NCBI RefSeq assembly: GCF_000737335.2 | Contig: NZ_JMCC02000011.1 | Span: 112,996-176,995, forward strand | Length of the DNA: 64,000 nt | DNA from: Enhygromyxa salina | GTDB taxonomy: Bacteria; Myxococcota_A; Polyangia; Nannocystales; Nannocystaceae | Direction: 5' to 3' | Shown here: in pieces, positions 38,126 through 46,927 of the stretch | How the letters are laid out: the number at the start of each line of letters is the position of its first letter | Position numbering within the stretch: the stretch's first letter is position 1 | Notes under the pieces: model-generated | What the model was told of the DNA's origin: nothing | Databases searched by the model: none | What the model saw: only the letters and a program-made list of their open reading frames with translations | Translations under genes and position numbers: made by a program

Positions 38126-39865
38126 ATGAACGCTCGGACCTGGCTGCCAATCCTGACCTGGCTGCCCAACTACCGCCGCGCTGACTTGCGCAGCGATCTG
38201 GCCGCGGGGCTGACCACGGCGATCATGTTGATCCCGCAGGCCATGGCCTACGCGATGCTCGCCGGGTTGCCGCCGATCCACGGGTTGTATGCGGCCACGA
38301 TTCCGCTGCTGGCCTACGCGGTGTTTGGCAGCTCGCGGCAGCTCGCGGTTGGCCCGGTTGCGATGGACTCGCTGTTGGTCGCGGTCGGGGTCGGTGCGCT
38401 GGCCCGCGCGGGGACGCCAGCGTTCATCGCCTACGCGATCTCACTCGCGGCGATGGTCGGCGTGATCCAGCTGGGCATGGGCTTGGCCCGCTTGGGTGCG
38501 CTGGTCAACTTCTTGTCGCGCCCGGTGATCAGCGGGTTCACCTCGGCGGCCGCGTTGATCATTGGGTTGTCGCAGCTGCCCCACTTGCTGGGCATCGAGC
38601 TGGGCCGCAGCGCCCACGTGCACGAGCTGCTGCTCGCCGCCGCCCAAGCCATTCACCAGACCTCGCTGCCGACCCTGGCGATCGGTCTGGGCAGCGTGGT
38701 CGCGCTGGTGCTGCTCGCCCGCCTGCGTCCAAGGTTCCCGCGCGCACTCCTGGTGATGGTCGCAGGGACCGTGCTGGTCTGGGCGCTTGGTCTGGACGCC
38801 CGCGGCGTCGCGATTGTCGGCGAGGTCCCGCGCGGGCTCCCTCGACCCGCGCTGCCAAGCCTCGAGCTCTCGACCCTGCGCGAGCTCCTGCCCACGGCCT
38901 TCGCCATCGCCTTGGTCTCGTTCATGGAAGCGATCTCGGTCGCGAAGGCGGTCGTCAGCAAGTACGCCAACCCCGACGCCGCCGGCCCCACGCCGCGGGT
39001 AGACGCCAACCGCGAGCTGGTCGGGCTTGGCGCGGCGAATCTATTTGGCAGCCTGTTTGGCGGCTACCCGGTCGCGGGTGGGTTCTCGCGCACGGCTGTC
39101 AACGCGCAAGCCGGGGCGCGCACGCAGCTCGCTGGCGTGTTCACGGCGCTCGTCGTGATCCTGACCCTGGCGCTGCTGACCCCGCTGTTTCACGACCTGC
39201 CCAAGGCCACCCTCGCCGCGATCATCATGACGGCGGTGTTCAGCCTGGTCGACGTGGAGATGGTTCGCAGGCTGTGGACGCTCGAGCGGACCGAGCTTGG
39301 CCTGCTGATCCTGACCTTCGTCGGGACCTTGGCGCTGGGCATCGTTCAGGGCCTCGCGATGGGGGTCGCGGGCTCGATGGTGGCCTTCGTGGTCCGCCAG
39401 ACGCGACCGCACACGGCGGTGCTCGGGCGCCTGCCGGGGACGACGATCTACCGCAACGTCGCGCGGTTTCCCGAGGCCGTCACGGTCCCTGGCATCGTCG
39501 CCGTTCGCGTTGACGCGCAGCTCTACTTTGGCAACGTCGAGTTTCTCGAGCGCACGCTCGCGCAGCTGCTCGACCAAGCGGCCGCCAAGGGTCAGGTCAC
39601 GCGGGCGCTGGTCCTGGACGCGAGCGCGGTCAACCGACTCGACAGCTCGGCCGATCTTGGGCTGCGCGAGCTCGACGACAGCCTGCTCGCCCGCGGGGTC
39701 GAGCTGCACTTTGCGGGGGTCAAGGGCCCCGTGCGCGACATGATGCAGCGCTCGGGGCTGGCCGAGCGGCTTGGCACCCGGCGGCTCTGGCCAAGCGTCC
39801 ACGAGGCGATGACCCAGCTGTGCTCAGGCGCTGAATTCGAAGCGCTTGACACGGCGTGTTACTGA
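38126..39865 (+). CDS. SulP-family anion transporter with STAS domain
   Basis: Integral membrane transporter of 579 residues. The SulP core has about 12 to 14 helices and the typical motifs DLAAGLTTAIMLIPQAMAYA, PIHGLYAATIP, FGSSRQLAVGPVA and PVAGGFSRTAVN. The cytoplasmic C-terminal STAS domain spans about 440-560 (AVRVDAQLYFGNVEFLE, LVLDASAVNRLDSSADLGL). Family members carry sulfate, bicarbonate or other anions; the substrate is not decided by sequence. It starts divergently from the sigma-54 activator gene, so that activator may control it. Confidence 0.9.
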   Translation: MNARTWLPILTWLPNYRRADLRSDLAAGLTTAIMLIPQAMAYAMLAGLPPIHGLYAATIPLLAYAVFGSSRQLAVGPVAMDSLLVAVGVGALARAGTPAFIAYAISLAAMVGVIQLGMGLARLGALVNFLSRPVISGFTSAAALIIGLSQLPHLLGIELGRSAHVHELLLAAAQAIHQTSLPTLAIGLGSVVALVLLARLRPRFPRALLVMVAGTVLVWALGLDARGVAIVGEVPRGLPRPALPSLELSTLRELLPTAFAIALVSFMEAISVAKAVVSKYANPDAAGPTPRVDANRELVGLGAANLFGSLFGGYPVAGGFSRTAVNAQAGARTQLAGVFTALVVILTLALLTPLFHDLPKATLAAIIMTAVFSLVDVEMVRRLWTLERTELGLLILTFVGTLALGIVQGLAMGVAGSMVAFVVRQTRPHTAVLGRLPGTTIYRNVARFPEAVTVPGIVAVRVDAQLYFGNVEFLERTLAQLLDQAAAKGQVTRALVLDASAVNRLDSSADLGLRELDDSLLARGVELHFAGVKGPVRDMMQRSGLAERLGTRRLWPSVHEAMTQLCSGAEFEALDTACY

Positions 39866-39874
39866 TCCATAACA
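39857..39874. promoter_or_regulatory. Imperfect palindrome upstream of the double-HTH regulator operon
   Basis: TGTTA and TAACA arms flank a core containing GATC, with 14 of 18 positions symmetric. It overlaps the SulP stop codon and lies 28 bases upstream of the regulator start, a fitting position for an autoregulatory TetR-type operator. Confidence 0.4.
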
Positions 39875-39901
39875 TCGCGTACCACCTCACGGAGGGTTGC
39901 G

Positions 39902-40663
39902 ATGGACGAGACCGAGACCGAGCAGATCATCGAGGCTGCGCGCGCGCTGGCGAACACCGACGGCGTCGGCAGCCTGACCATGAACGCCGTCGCCCGCCGA
40001 GCGGGCATCTCTCGCGCGACGCTGTACCGCCGGTTCGCCAGCAAAGACGCGCTGTTGGACCAGCTGCGCGCGGGCGGGGTCGAGCTCGATGAGCCGGCAT
40101 CCGCCCGCGAGCGAATCCTTCAGGCCATGCACCAGCGGGTCGGCGTTCAGGGTGATCTCAACGTCACAATCGAAGAGATCGCCCAATTGGCGGGGGTCAG
40201 CGTGATGTCGGTGTACCGCAGCTTCGGCGACCGCGACGCCCTGATGACAACCTTCTTGGATCAGCTCAGCCCCCGCGAAGGCGCGCTGCGGCGGATCTCG
40301 ACGGGCAAGCCGATCGAAGAGGTGCTGGGCTACGTCGCCCGCGCCGGGATCACCATGGCCGAGCGCAGCCCCGGCTTGCTGCTCGCCGCGATGACCGACT
40401 CGAGCGCCGCCGCCTCGCTGCAACGCCTACGCGACAGCAACAAGACCACTCGCAAGGTCCTCGCCACCTATTTCAAGGCCGCCTCGGCCCGCGGCGAGCT
40501 CGTCAACGAGCACCCCAATGTCTTGGTCGCCTACTGGATGGCGATGACGCTGGCCGAGCCCGTGTTCCTGCGACGCATGGATCCCGACGCCACGATCAAC
40601 ATCGAAGCCAGCGCAACTCGGGTCGTGAACGCGTTCCTGGCCGCCTACGGAGCAAAATCATGA
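39902..40663 (+). CDS. TetR-family regulator with two tandem HTH domains
   Basis: Regulator of 253 residues with two TetR_N-like modules: LTMNAVARRAGISRATLYRR followed by FASKDALLDQL (about 25-60) and VTIEEIAQLAGVSVMSVYRS followed by FGDRDALMTTFLDQL (about 85-125). A helical C-terminal domain follows. Ordinary TetR proteins have one HTH. The ribosome binding site GGAGGG has a five-base spacer. Its stop overlaps the start of the phosphotransferase-like gene (ATGA), so regulator, enzyme and permease form one operon. It probably senses the compound handled by these genes. Confidence 0.85.
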   Translation: MDETETEQIIEAARALANTDGVGSLTMNAVARRAGISRATLYRRFASKDALLDQLRAGGVELDEPASARERILQAMHQRVGVQGDLNVTIEEIAQLAGVSVMSVYRSFGDRDALMTTFLDQLSPREGALRRISTGKPIEEVLGYVARAGITMAERSPGLLLAAMTDSSAAASLQRLRDSNKTTRKVLATYFKAASARGELVNEHPNVLVAYWMAMTLAEPVFLRRMDPDATINIEASATRVVNAFLAAYGAKS

Positions 40664-43311
40664 CGCACTACACTCTGCCCTTTTCACAGGTCCGGGCGGC
40701 GGATCTGCCCCGCGTGGGGGGCAAGGGCGCCAACCTGGGCGAGATGGTCGCGGCCGGCGTCGCGGTCCCCGATGGGTTTTGCGTCACGACCGAAGCCTTT
40801 GATGCATTCCTGGCCGCCAGCCCCCACGCCGCGCAGTTAATGGCCCGCGTCGACGCGCTCGAGCCCACCGATCTCGAGGGCGTCCGCGAGCTCGGGGCCC
40901 AGCTGCGCGAGCAGCTCGAGGCCACGCCAATCCCCGCCGAGGTCGCCGATCAGATCCGCGCCGCGTTCGCGCAGGTCGAGGGGGATCCCCCGTGGGCCGT
41001 GCGCTCGTCCGCGACGCTCGAGGATCTCGCCGAGGCCTCGTTCGCAGGCCAGCAAGACACCTATTTGAACGTGCGCGGGCTCGACCGCCTGCTCGATCGG
41101 GTGCGCGCGTGCTGGGCCAGCTTGTTCACGGATCGAGCGATCTCGTATCGGCGTCAGCACGGCTTTGGCTCCGACATCGCCAAGCTCAGCGTGGTCGTAC
41201 AGCGCATGGTCCAGTCCGAGATCTCGGGCATCATGTTCACCGCCGACCCGCTCAGCGGGCACCGCGGCGTGGCCTCGATCGACGCGAGCTGGGGTCTGGG
41301 CGAGGCGCTGGTCTCGGGCATCGTCGAGGCCGACAATTACCGCGTCGATCGCCGCAGCGGCGCGCTGCTTCACCAGCGGCTCGGCGCCAAGGCGATTGAG
41401 ATCGTCGGCACCAGCAGCGGCACCGAGCAGCGCGACGTGGCCCCCGAGCGACGGGCCACGCGGGCGCTGGACAATTCGCAGCTGGGGGCGTTGATCGAGC
41501 TCGCCGGCCGCGTCGAGGACCACTACGGCACACCGCAGGACATCGAGTGGTGCTTCGAGGGCGGTGAGCTGTTCTTGGTCCAGACCCGGCCGATCACCAC
41601 GCTGTTTCCGATCCCTGCTGGCGGCGAGGATCAGGGCCTGCACGTCTATGTGAGCATCAGCCACATTCAGGTGATGACCGATCCCATCTTGCCGCTGGGA
41701 ATTGACACGATCACGCAGGCGTTTCCGGTTGGAAAGCGGAAGATCAACGAGCCCTGCCCGCTGATGCGTCGGGCCGCCGGGCGCATGTACATGGACGTGA
41801 CCCCCGCGATGCTGCGCGGCGTCACCCGCAAGCTGGTCCCCAACGTGATGACGCTCGTCGAATCGCAGATGGCGGGGCTGCTCGAGCAGATCATCGCGCG
41901 CAAGGACTTCGCCCAGCGCGACGGTCGGCCCCAGGCAGACCTCGGGTTCTTTGCCAAGGACATGGGGTTTACGCTGGGTCGCAACCTGTTCGCGAGCCTG
42001 ACCTGGCGCGACCCTGCCGTGAACCGAGCCGCGGTCGAACACTTGGCGCAGACGCTCCCGGACCAGTGGGCGCGACAGATCTCGAGCTCAGGCGACGCGG
42101 CCCAGCGGCTGCAGGCCGCGCGCGAGGTCCTGTGGGGGGCGCTGCGCTCGGTGATGCTGGGCGCCTTCCACGTGATGCTGACTGGCATGATCTCGTGGAA
42201 GCTGCTCGACAAGCTGTGCGGCAACGACCCGCGCGTCGCCGAGCTCGCCCGCGGCCTCGACGGCAACGTCACCACCCAGATGGATCTCGAGCTCGGCGAC
42301 CTCGCCGACATCGTGCGGACCCACGACGGCCTGTACGCCCGCCTGTCGGCCGACATCACCGCCCTGCAGCGGCCCACCGAGATCGACGCGCTGGACGGCG
42401 CCGCGCAATTGCTGGCTGACTGGCAGACCTTCCTGGCGACCTACGGCCACCGCGCCGTGGGCGAGATCGACATGACCAAGCCCCGCTGGGCCGAGGATCC
42501 AAGCAGCTTGCTGCACGCGCTCTCGGGCATGCTGCGCGATCGCAGCATTGGCGGGCATCGGGCCCAGCAACGCGCCACCGAGCAGTCGGCGGATCAGGCC
42601 GGCCAGGGGCTGATCGCCAACGCGAAGTTTGGCCGACGCTGGCTGATCCGGCGGCTGATCCCGCGCATGCGCACCGGCCTGTCGCTGCGCGAGCACCCCA
42701 AGTTCGTCTTCATGCGCGGGCTGTACCTGGTCCGCGGCGCGATCCTGCAGGTCGCGGAAGACCTGGTCCAGGCCCAGCGCTTGGCCAAAGCCGAGGATAT
42801 CTGGTGGCTCAACTATGACGACATCGAGCGCGCGGTCGCAGGCGAATCCATGCACGCGCTGGTCGAGTCGCGCCGCCTGGAATACCGCGGCTACGCCAAG
42901 CTCCGGCCGCCCCGGGTGATCACCAGCGAGGGCGAGATTCCGCGACCGCCCCGCGCGGCCGCGCTCCCACCGGGCACCTTCGCGGGTGTGTCGGCCTCGG
43001 CTGGCATTGTTGAAGGGGTCGCGCGGGTGATCATGGACCCCACCACCGAGGTCATGCACGCGGGCGAGATCCTGGTCGCGCCATTCACCGATCCCGGCTG
43101 GACGCCGCTGTTCATCCACGCCTCGGCGCTGGTGATGGAGGTTGGCGGGCTGATGACCCACGGCTCGGTCGTCGCCCGCGAGTATGGGATTCCCGCTGTC
43201 GTGGGCCTTGACGACGCGACCCGTCTGATCACCAGCGGCCAGCGGATTCGCGTGGACGGTGACACTGGGATCGTCACGATCCTCTCGAGCGCGGAGCCAC
43301 AGCAGACGTGA
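40660..43311 (+). CDS. Rifampicin phosphotransferase/PEP-synthase-like enzyme
   Basis: Three-domain phosphotransferase of 883 residues, close to the about 865 of rifampicin phosphotransferases. The N-terminal ATP-grasp domain (about 1-320) starts VGGKGANLGEMVAAGVAVPDGF and contains AVRSSATLEDLAEASFAGQQ. The middle domain (about 330-760) is the place of the drug-binding domain. The C-terminal swivelling domain has H834 in LMTHGSVVAREYGIPAVVG, the phospho-carrier His. RPH enzymes use ATP to phosphorylate rifamycins; PEP synthase uses the same chemistry on pyruvate but has an additional PEP/pyruvate barrel. Fusion and size favour RPH-like activity on a hydrophobic metabolite. Control by the upstream TetR protein supports an inducible detoxification role. 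Confidence 0.85.
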   Translation: MTHYTLPFSQVRAADLPRVGGKGANLGEMVAAGVAVPDGFCVTTEAFDAFLAASPHAAQLMARVDALEPTDLEGVRELGAQLREQLEATPIPAEVADQIRAAFAQVEGDPPWAVRSSATLEDLAEASFAGQQDTYLNVRGLDRLLDRVRACWASLFTDRAISYRRQHGFGSDIAKLSVVVQRMVQSEISGIMFTADPLSGHRGVASIDASWGLGEALVSGIVEADNYRVDRRSGALLHQRLGAKAIEIVGTSSGTEQRDVAPERRATRALDNSQLGALIELAGRVEDHYGTPQDIEWCFEGGELFLVQTRPITTLFPIPAGGEDQGLHVYVSISHIQVMTDPILPLGIDTITQAFPVGKRKINEPCPLMRRAAGRMYMDVTPAMLRGVTRKLVPNVMTLVESQMAGLLEQIIARKDFAQRDGRPQADLGFFAKDMGFTLGRNLFASLTWRDPAVNRAAVEHLAQTLPDQWARQISSSGDAAQRLQAAREVLWGALRSVMLGAFHVMLTGMISWKLLDKLCGNDPRVAELARGLDGNVTTQMDLELGDLADIVRTHDGLYARLSADITALQRPTEIDALDGAAQLLADWQTFLATYGHRAVGEIDMTKPRWAEDPSSLLHALSGMLRDRSIGGHRAQQRATEQSADQAGQGLIANAKFGRRWLIRRLIPRMRTGLSLREHPKFVFMRGLYLVRGAILQVAEDLVQAQRLAKAEDIWWLNYDDIERAVAGESMHALVESRRLEYRGYAKLRPPRVITSEGEIPRPPRAAALPPGTFAGVSASAGIVEGVARVIMDPTTEVMHAGEILVAPFTDPGWTPLFIHASALVMEVGGLMTHGSVVAREYGIPAVVGLDDATRLITSGQRIRVDGDTGIVTILSSAEPQQT

Positions 43312-43883
43312 GCGAGACCCCAGCCGCAGACCCATCAACACAACCGCAGACACAGCGCAAACGGGGCGGCATGACCAATGTATTGATCTTCATGGGCGCG
43401 CTATTGTTGGTGCTGATTGGCGCGACCTACGTTCGCGCGGGCAGCGAGGGCCTGACGCTAGCGCTTCGCGCCTCGGGCGACACTGGGTTGAAGTTCCTCC
43501 CGGTGCTCGTGCTCGCAATCGCAATGATGGGATTCATCGAGGTGTTGCTGCCCCAGCAGGTCGTCGAGCGCTGGCTCTCGGACGCCTCGGGGCCGCGCGG
43601 GATCGTGATCGCCACCCTCGCCGGCATCGCAACGCCCGCCGGCAGCCTGGTCGGGCTGCCGCTCGCGGCAGGGCTCGCGAAGGCGGGCGCGGGCGCGGCG
43701 GTCGTCGTCACCTACCTCGTGTCGTTCAGCTTGCTCTCGCTGATCCGGCTGCCGATCGAAGTCGGGATCCTTGGCCCGCGACTGACCGCGCTGCGCGTGC
43801 TCGCGTGCTTGCTGCTACCGCCGCTCGCGGGCCTGATCACGCTGGTGATCGCGCCAGCATTCGCGCGCTTCACACCAGGCTGA
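43308..43883 (+). CDS. Predicted permease (COG0701/UPF0718-like), small
   Basis: Membrane protein of 191 residues with about five hydrophobic segments, starting at a GTG that overlaps the upstream stop (GTGA). GATYVRAGSEGLTLALR, FIEVLLPQQVVERWL and ATPAGSLVGLPLAAGLAKAG resemble COG0701 permeases such as the ArsP group, although shorter. As the last gene of the regulator-phosphotransferase operon, it may export the modified compound; this is inferred from position only. Confidence 0.65.
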   Translation: MSETPAADPSTQPQTQRKRGGMTNVLIFMGALLLVLIGATYVRAGSEGLTLALRASGDTGLKFLPVLVLAIAMMGFIEVLLPQQVVERWLSDASGPRGIVIATLAGIATPAGSLVGLPLAAGLAKAGAGAAVVVTYLVSFSLLSLIRLPIEVGILGPRLTALRVLACLLLPPLAGLITLVIAPAFARFTPG

Positions 43884-43928
43884 GACACCCACGTATACGG
43901 GTACTCGATGGCCGCGCGGTATCGTGTG

Positions 43929-43946
43929 TGTGTCAGGACTGTGACA
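43929..43946. promoter_or_regulatory. Candidate Pho box 1 (PhoB-type direct repeat)
   Basis: TGTGTCA and TGTGACA separated by GGAC, so seven-base repeats recur every 11 bases, the geometry of the E. coli PhoB site. It lies about 190 bases upstream of the porin gene, with further GTGAC/TGTCA half sites downstream. The 254-bp gap 43884-44137 holds this and Pho box 2 but no gene. Confidence 0.5.
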
Positions 43947-44069
43947 ACTCCAATGTGGTGATTCGCGTGATTTGCGTGACTCACCCATCGTGTCAGGATG
44001 GAAACTGGATCGCGTCAAACTGGCTGAGCTCAGGTTACAGAGCTTGATCTTGGTAACAACGACACCGTG

Positions 44070-44087
44070 CTGTGACGGTGCCGTGAC
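44070..44087. promoter_or_regulatory. Candidate Pho box 2 upstream of the phosphate porin
   Basis: CTGTGAC and CCGTGAC separated by GGTG, an 11-base period, ending 50 bases before the porin start. It would sit in place of a -35 element, as in phosphate-starvation promoters. Confidence 0.6.
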
Positions 44088-44137
44088 ACTTGCTGAGTAG
44101 CTTCGCCGCGATTCGGGCCTTGCCTGATTGGAGACTG

Positions 44138-45667
44138 GTGAACCTCTCGATTCTGTCGTTGTTCTCGCTGCTATCGTTGGCACCACCCGCCGACGCCGCT
44201 GCTTCTCAACCCGACGCGCCAGTCGCGGTCACACCCGAGACCGACTCCAGCTCAACGCCAGCGCCCGAGCAGCCCGAGCAGCCCGTTCCCAGCGTGGACG
44301 CGCCGGAACCGGAACCGGAACCGGAACCCGCGCCAGCCCCCGTCCCCGCGACCCCAGAGCCCGTCGAGGCACCCGCGGAACCCGCGTCCGAGGACCCGGG
44401 CCAGGGCCCCCCAGTACAGACCGCCAAGCCAAAGGCCGATGAAGATGAAGTCTCCCCGCTGGTCCCCAACAAGCAGTGGGCGCTCACGCAAGACGTCCCG
44501 ATCAACGCCCAGAACATCCGGTTTCGGCCGGGGAAGGGCCTGACCTTCGCCAGCAAGGACGACAAGTACAAGCTCGCGATGGGCCTGCGGGTCCAGATGC
44601 TCTACACGCTCGACCACGACAACGACGCGGCCCCCGACGTGGAGCCGGTCACACACACGTTTCAGCTTCGGCGCGCGCGCCTGGCCTTTCAGGGCAACGT
44701 GTTTGGCGAGCACAACAAGTACAAGCTCGAGCTCTCGTTCTCGCCGCGCGACATCTCGCTCAAGAACAGCACCGCCAAGTTCACGATCCTCCGCGACTTC
44801 TACGTGGAGTTCGACTACCTGCGAAATCTGACGGTCCGCGTGGGTCAGTACAAGCTGCCCTACAGCCACCAACGCGTGATCTCGTCGGGCAAGCTGCAGC
44901 TGGTCGATCGTTCAATCGTGGGCTCCGAGTTCGACCTCGACCGCGACATCGGCATCGACATCCGCTCGAAGGACTTCTTGGGCGTCAAACGGCTGCGCTA
45001 CTACGCGGGCGTGTACATGGGTGGCGGACGCGACAACTACACGCTCGAGCCCGTCGCCGGCCGCGGTGGCTTGGTCTACATCGCCCGGATCGAGGTCGCG
45101 CCCTTCGGGCAGTTCGACGACTACACCGAGGGCGACTTCGACCGGACCAAGAAGCCGCGGCTGTCACTGGGTGTCGCGTACTCGTACATGGACGACGCCG
45201 TGGTCAACCGCGGGACCAAGGGCAGCACGCCGACAGACGGCGGCACCACCGACTACCACAACGCCAACGCCGGCCTGCAATTCAAGGTCCTTGGCCTGGC
45301 GATCTCGGGCGAGTTCTTCTGGCGGCAAGGTCGACGCCACGTCGGCGACGCCGAGGTCGAGGACGAGCTGGGCAACCTGGTCCTGGCCCCGATCGAGGCC
45401 CCACGCAACGGGCTGGGTTGGTTCGTGCAGGCCGGCTACATGATCCCCCACGCACCGATCGAGGTGGCCGCGCGCTACAGCGAGATCCGAGCGCTGGGCA
45501 CCGAGACCGAGACCGCGATCAGCGATCGTCGCGAAGCTGGCGGCGGGCTCAGCTGGTACATCGCCGGCCACCCCTACAAGCTGCAGGCCGACTACTTTCG
45601 AATCTGGGATGACGCGATCGGCCGCGGGCTCGATGAGATCCGCGTGCAGGCGCAGATCTCGTTCTGA
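44138..45667 (+). CDS. Phosphate-selective porin (OprP/OprO-like)
   Basis: Outer-membrane porin, about 509 residues. A signal peptide (LSILSLFSLLSLAPPADA) is followed by a long Pro/Glu/Ala-rich periplasmic linker (PEPEPEPEPAPAP). The beta-barrel begins near residue 130 with FRPGKGLTFASKDDKYKLAM and shows the OprP-like FQLRRARLAFQGNVFGEHNK and YKLPYSHQRV segments and a C-terminal Phe (VQAQISF). The open frame reaches back to 44090; the GTG at 44138 has GGAGA just upstream and starts the signal peptide. Two Pho-box-like elements precede it, and pst genes follow, so it belongs to the phosphate-starvation regulon. Confidence 0.85.
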   Translation: MNLSILSLFSLLSLAPPADAAASQPDAPVAVTPETDSSSTPAPEQPEQPVPSVDAPEPEPEPEPAPAPVPATPEPVEAPAEPASEDPGQGPPVQTAKPKADEDEVSPLVPNKQWALTQDVPINAQNIRFRPGKGLTFASKDDKYKLAMGLRVQMLYTLDHDNDAAPDVEPVTHTFQLRRARLAFQGNVFGEHNKYKLELSFSPRDISLKNSTAKFTILRDFYVEFDYLRNLTVRVGQYKLPYSHQRVISSGKLQLVDRSIVGSEFDLDRDIGIDIRSKDFLGVKRLRYYAGVYMGGGRDNYTLEPVAGRGGLVYIARIEVAPFGQFDDYTEGDFDRTKKPRLSLGVAYSYMDDAVVNRGTKGSTPTDGGTTDYHNANAGLQFKVLGLAISGEFFWRQGRRHVGDAEVEDELGNLVLAPIEAPRNGLGWFVQAGYMIPHAPIEVAARYSEIRALGTETETAISDRREAGGGLSWYIAGHPYKLQADYFRIWDDAIGRGLDEIRVQAQISF

Positions 45668-45870
45668 GGGCGAACTCCATGAGCGTGATCTCGCTGTGCG
45701 GTAATTTCGCGTACGCAGGCGTCTCGGCAAAGTTCGCGCGGCGCCGCGATCGGCACCCGCGCCGGAGCGGTGAACGCGACCGAGATCCCGTTCGTGCGGA
45801 AAATCGTGAGCGCGGCGGTGCCCCGCTTCAGGCCCGCGTGGCGGCCAGGCGCGGGCCGTTTGCGACAAAG

Positions 45871-45888
45871 TGTTACATCTGTGTGCCA
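45871..45888. promoter_or_regulatory. Candidate Pho box 3 upstream of pstS
   Basis: TGTTACA and TGTGCCA spaced by TCTG, again an 11-base period, 52 bases before the pstS start. The 272-bp gap between porin and pstS contains no gene. It suggests that pstS has its own phosphate-controlled promoter. Confidence 0.5.
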
Positions 45889-45939
45889 GCCAAGAATCGG
45901 GCTGTCCCCGCGACGAGGCTTGAGTACCTTCCCCCCGTC

Positions 45940-46899
45940 ATGCGCAACCAGACTCCGCTCCTCAGTTTTCGGCTCGGGCGAGAGCTTCTCGCCGGCTTGC
46001 GAACGCCTTCGTGGACTGGTTCACCCTGGGCAGCGGTGTCCGTTGCCGCCCTCGCCATGCTGGTCGGCAGCGCCTGTGGTCGCGGGTCTTCCGGGCGCAC
46101 CGTGATTCAGAACAAGGGCTCGGACACCCTGGTCAACGTGGCGCAAGCCTGGGCAGAAGAGTACGCCAAGGTCGAGCCGAACACGGTCATCGCCGTCACC
46201 GGTGGCGGCTCGGGCACCGGCATCTCGGCGATGATCAACGGCACCGTCGACATCGCCAACTCCTCGCGCCAGATGAAGAACGAGGAGATCGAGCTGGCCA
46301 AGAAGAACGGGGTCGAGCCGATCGAGCACGTCGTTGGCTACGACGCCCTCGCGGTGTTCGTTCACGAGGACAACCCCCTCAAAGAGATCACGATCGCCCA
46401 GCTCGCCAGCATCTATGGCGAGGGTGGCGGCGTCGAAAAGTGGAGTCAGCTGGGCATCACCGTGCCGGGCTGCTCGAGCGACGAGATCGTGCTGGTCAGC
46501 CGCCAGAACAACTCCGGTACCTACGCCTACTTCCGCGAGGCCGTGCTCGGCAAGACCATCGAGTACAAGCTTGGCTCGCGCGACATGCATGGCTCCAAGG
46601 ACGTCGTGGACCTGGTCGAGAAGACCCCCTGCGCGATCGGCTACAGCGGCTTGGCCTACGCCACGGACAAGCTCGCGATGCCCTGTGTCAAGAAGGACGA
46701 CGGGGCCCCCTGTGTCGCGCCGACGATCGCCACCGCCAGCGATGGCTCGTACCCGATCGCCCGCCCGCTGCTCATGTACACAGCCGGCAAGCCAACCGGT
46801 GCGCTCGAGAAGTACCTCACTTGGGTTCTGAGCGACACGGGGCAGTGTATCATGCAGGCGAAGGGCTACGCCCCCGTGAAGGCTGTCAGCTGCGGGTAG
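45940..46899 (+). CDS. pstS: Phosphate ABC transporter substrate-binding lipoprotein PstS
   Basis: Periplasmic phosphate-binding protein of 319 residues. The lipoprotein signal ends at LVGSAC. Phosphate-site motifs are recognisable: QNKGSDTLVN, VTGGGSGTGISAM, IANSSRQMK and SRQNNSGTYAYF. It contains two extra cysteine pairs (GCSS and TPCAIG, PCVKKDDGAPCV). The ATG at 45940 gives an unusually long N-region; residues about 9-32 are encoded by a copy of a dispersed palindromic repeat (45965-46035). First gene of the pst cluster, followed by phoU 28 bases later. Confidence 0.92.
   Translation: MRNQTPLLSFRLGRELLAGLRTPSWTGSPWAAVSVAALAMLVGSACGRGSSGRTVIQNKGSDTLVNVAQAWAEEYAKVEPNTVIAVTGGGSGTGISAMINGTVDIANSSRQMKNEEIELAKKNGVEPIEHVVGYDALAVFVHEDNPLKEITIAQLASIYGEGGGVEKWSQLGITVPGCSSDEIVLVSRQNNSGTYAYFREAVLGKTIEYKLGSRDMHGSKDVVDLVEKTPCAIGYSGLAYATDKLAMPCVKKDDGAPCVAPTIATASDGSYPIARPLLMYTAGKPTGALEKYLTWVLSDTGQCIMQAKGYAPVKAVSCG
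45965..46035 (+). repeat. Dispersed palindromic repeat, copy B, inside the pstS signal region
   Basis: 71 bp, about 8 differences from copy C (63733-63803), related to copy A (10925-10990). It contains a hairpin, GGCGAGA-GCT-TCTCGCC. Here it is read in frame as part of the pstS N-terminus (RLGRELLAGLRTPSWTGSP). Confidence 0.75.
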
Positions 46900-46927
46900 C
46901 GTCCCACAGCGCAGCGAGCCACCACAG

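Noticed and set aside
38001..38281. N-terminal extension of the sigma-54 activator frame
   Set aside because: It overlaps the divergent SulP gene start and encodes no recognisable receiver, PAS or GAF domain.
45679..45939. N-terminal extension of pstS
   Set aside because: Arg-rich, contains the Pho-box-like element, and would bury the signal peptide; ATG 45940 is preferred.
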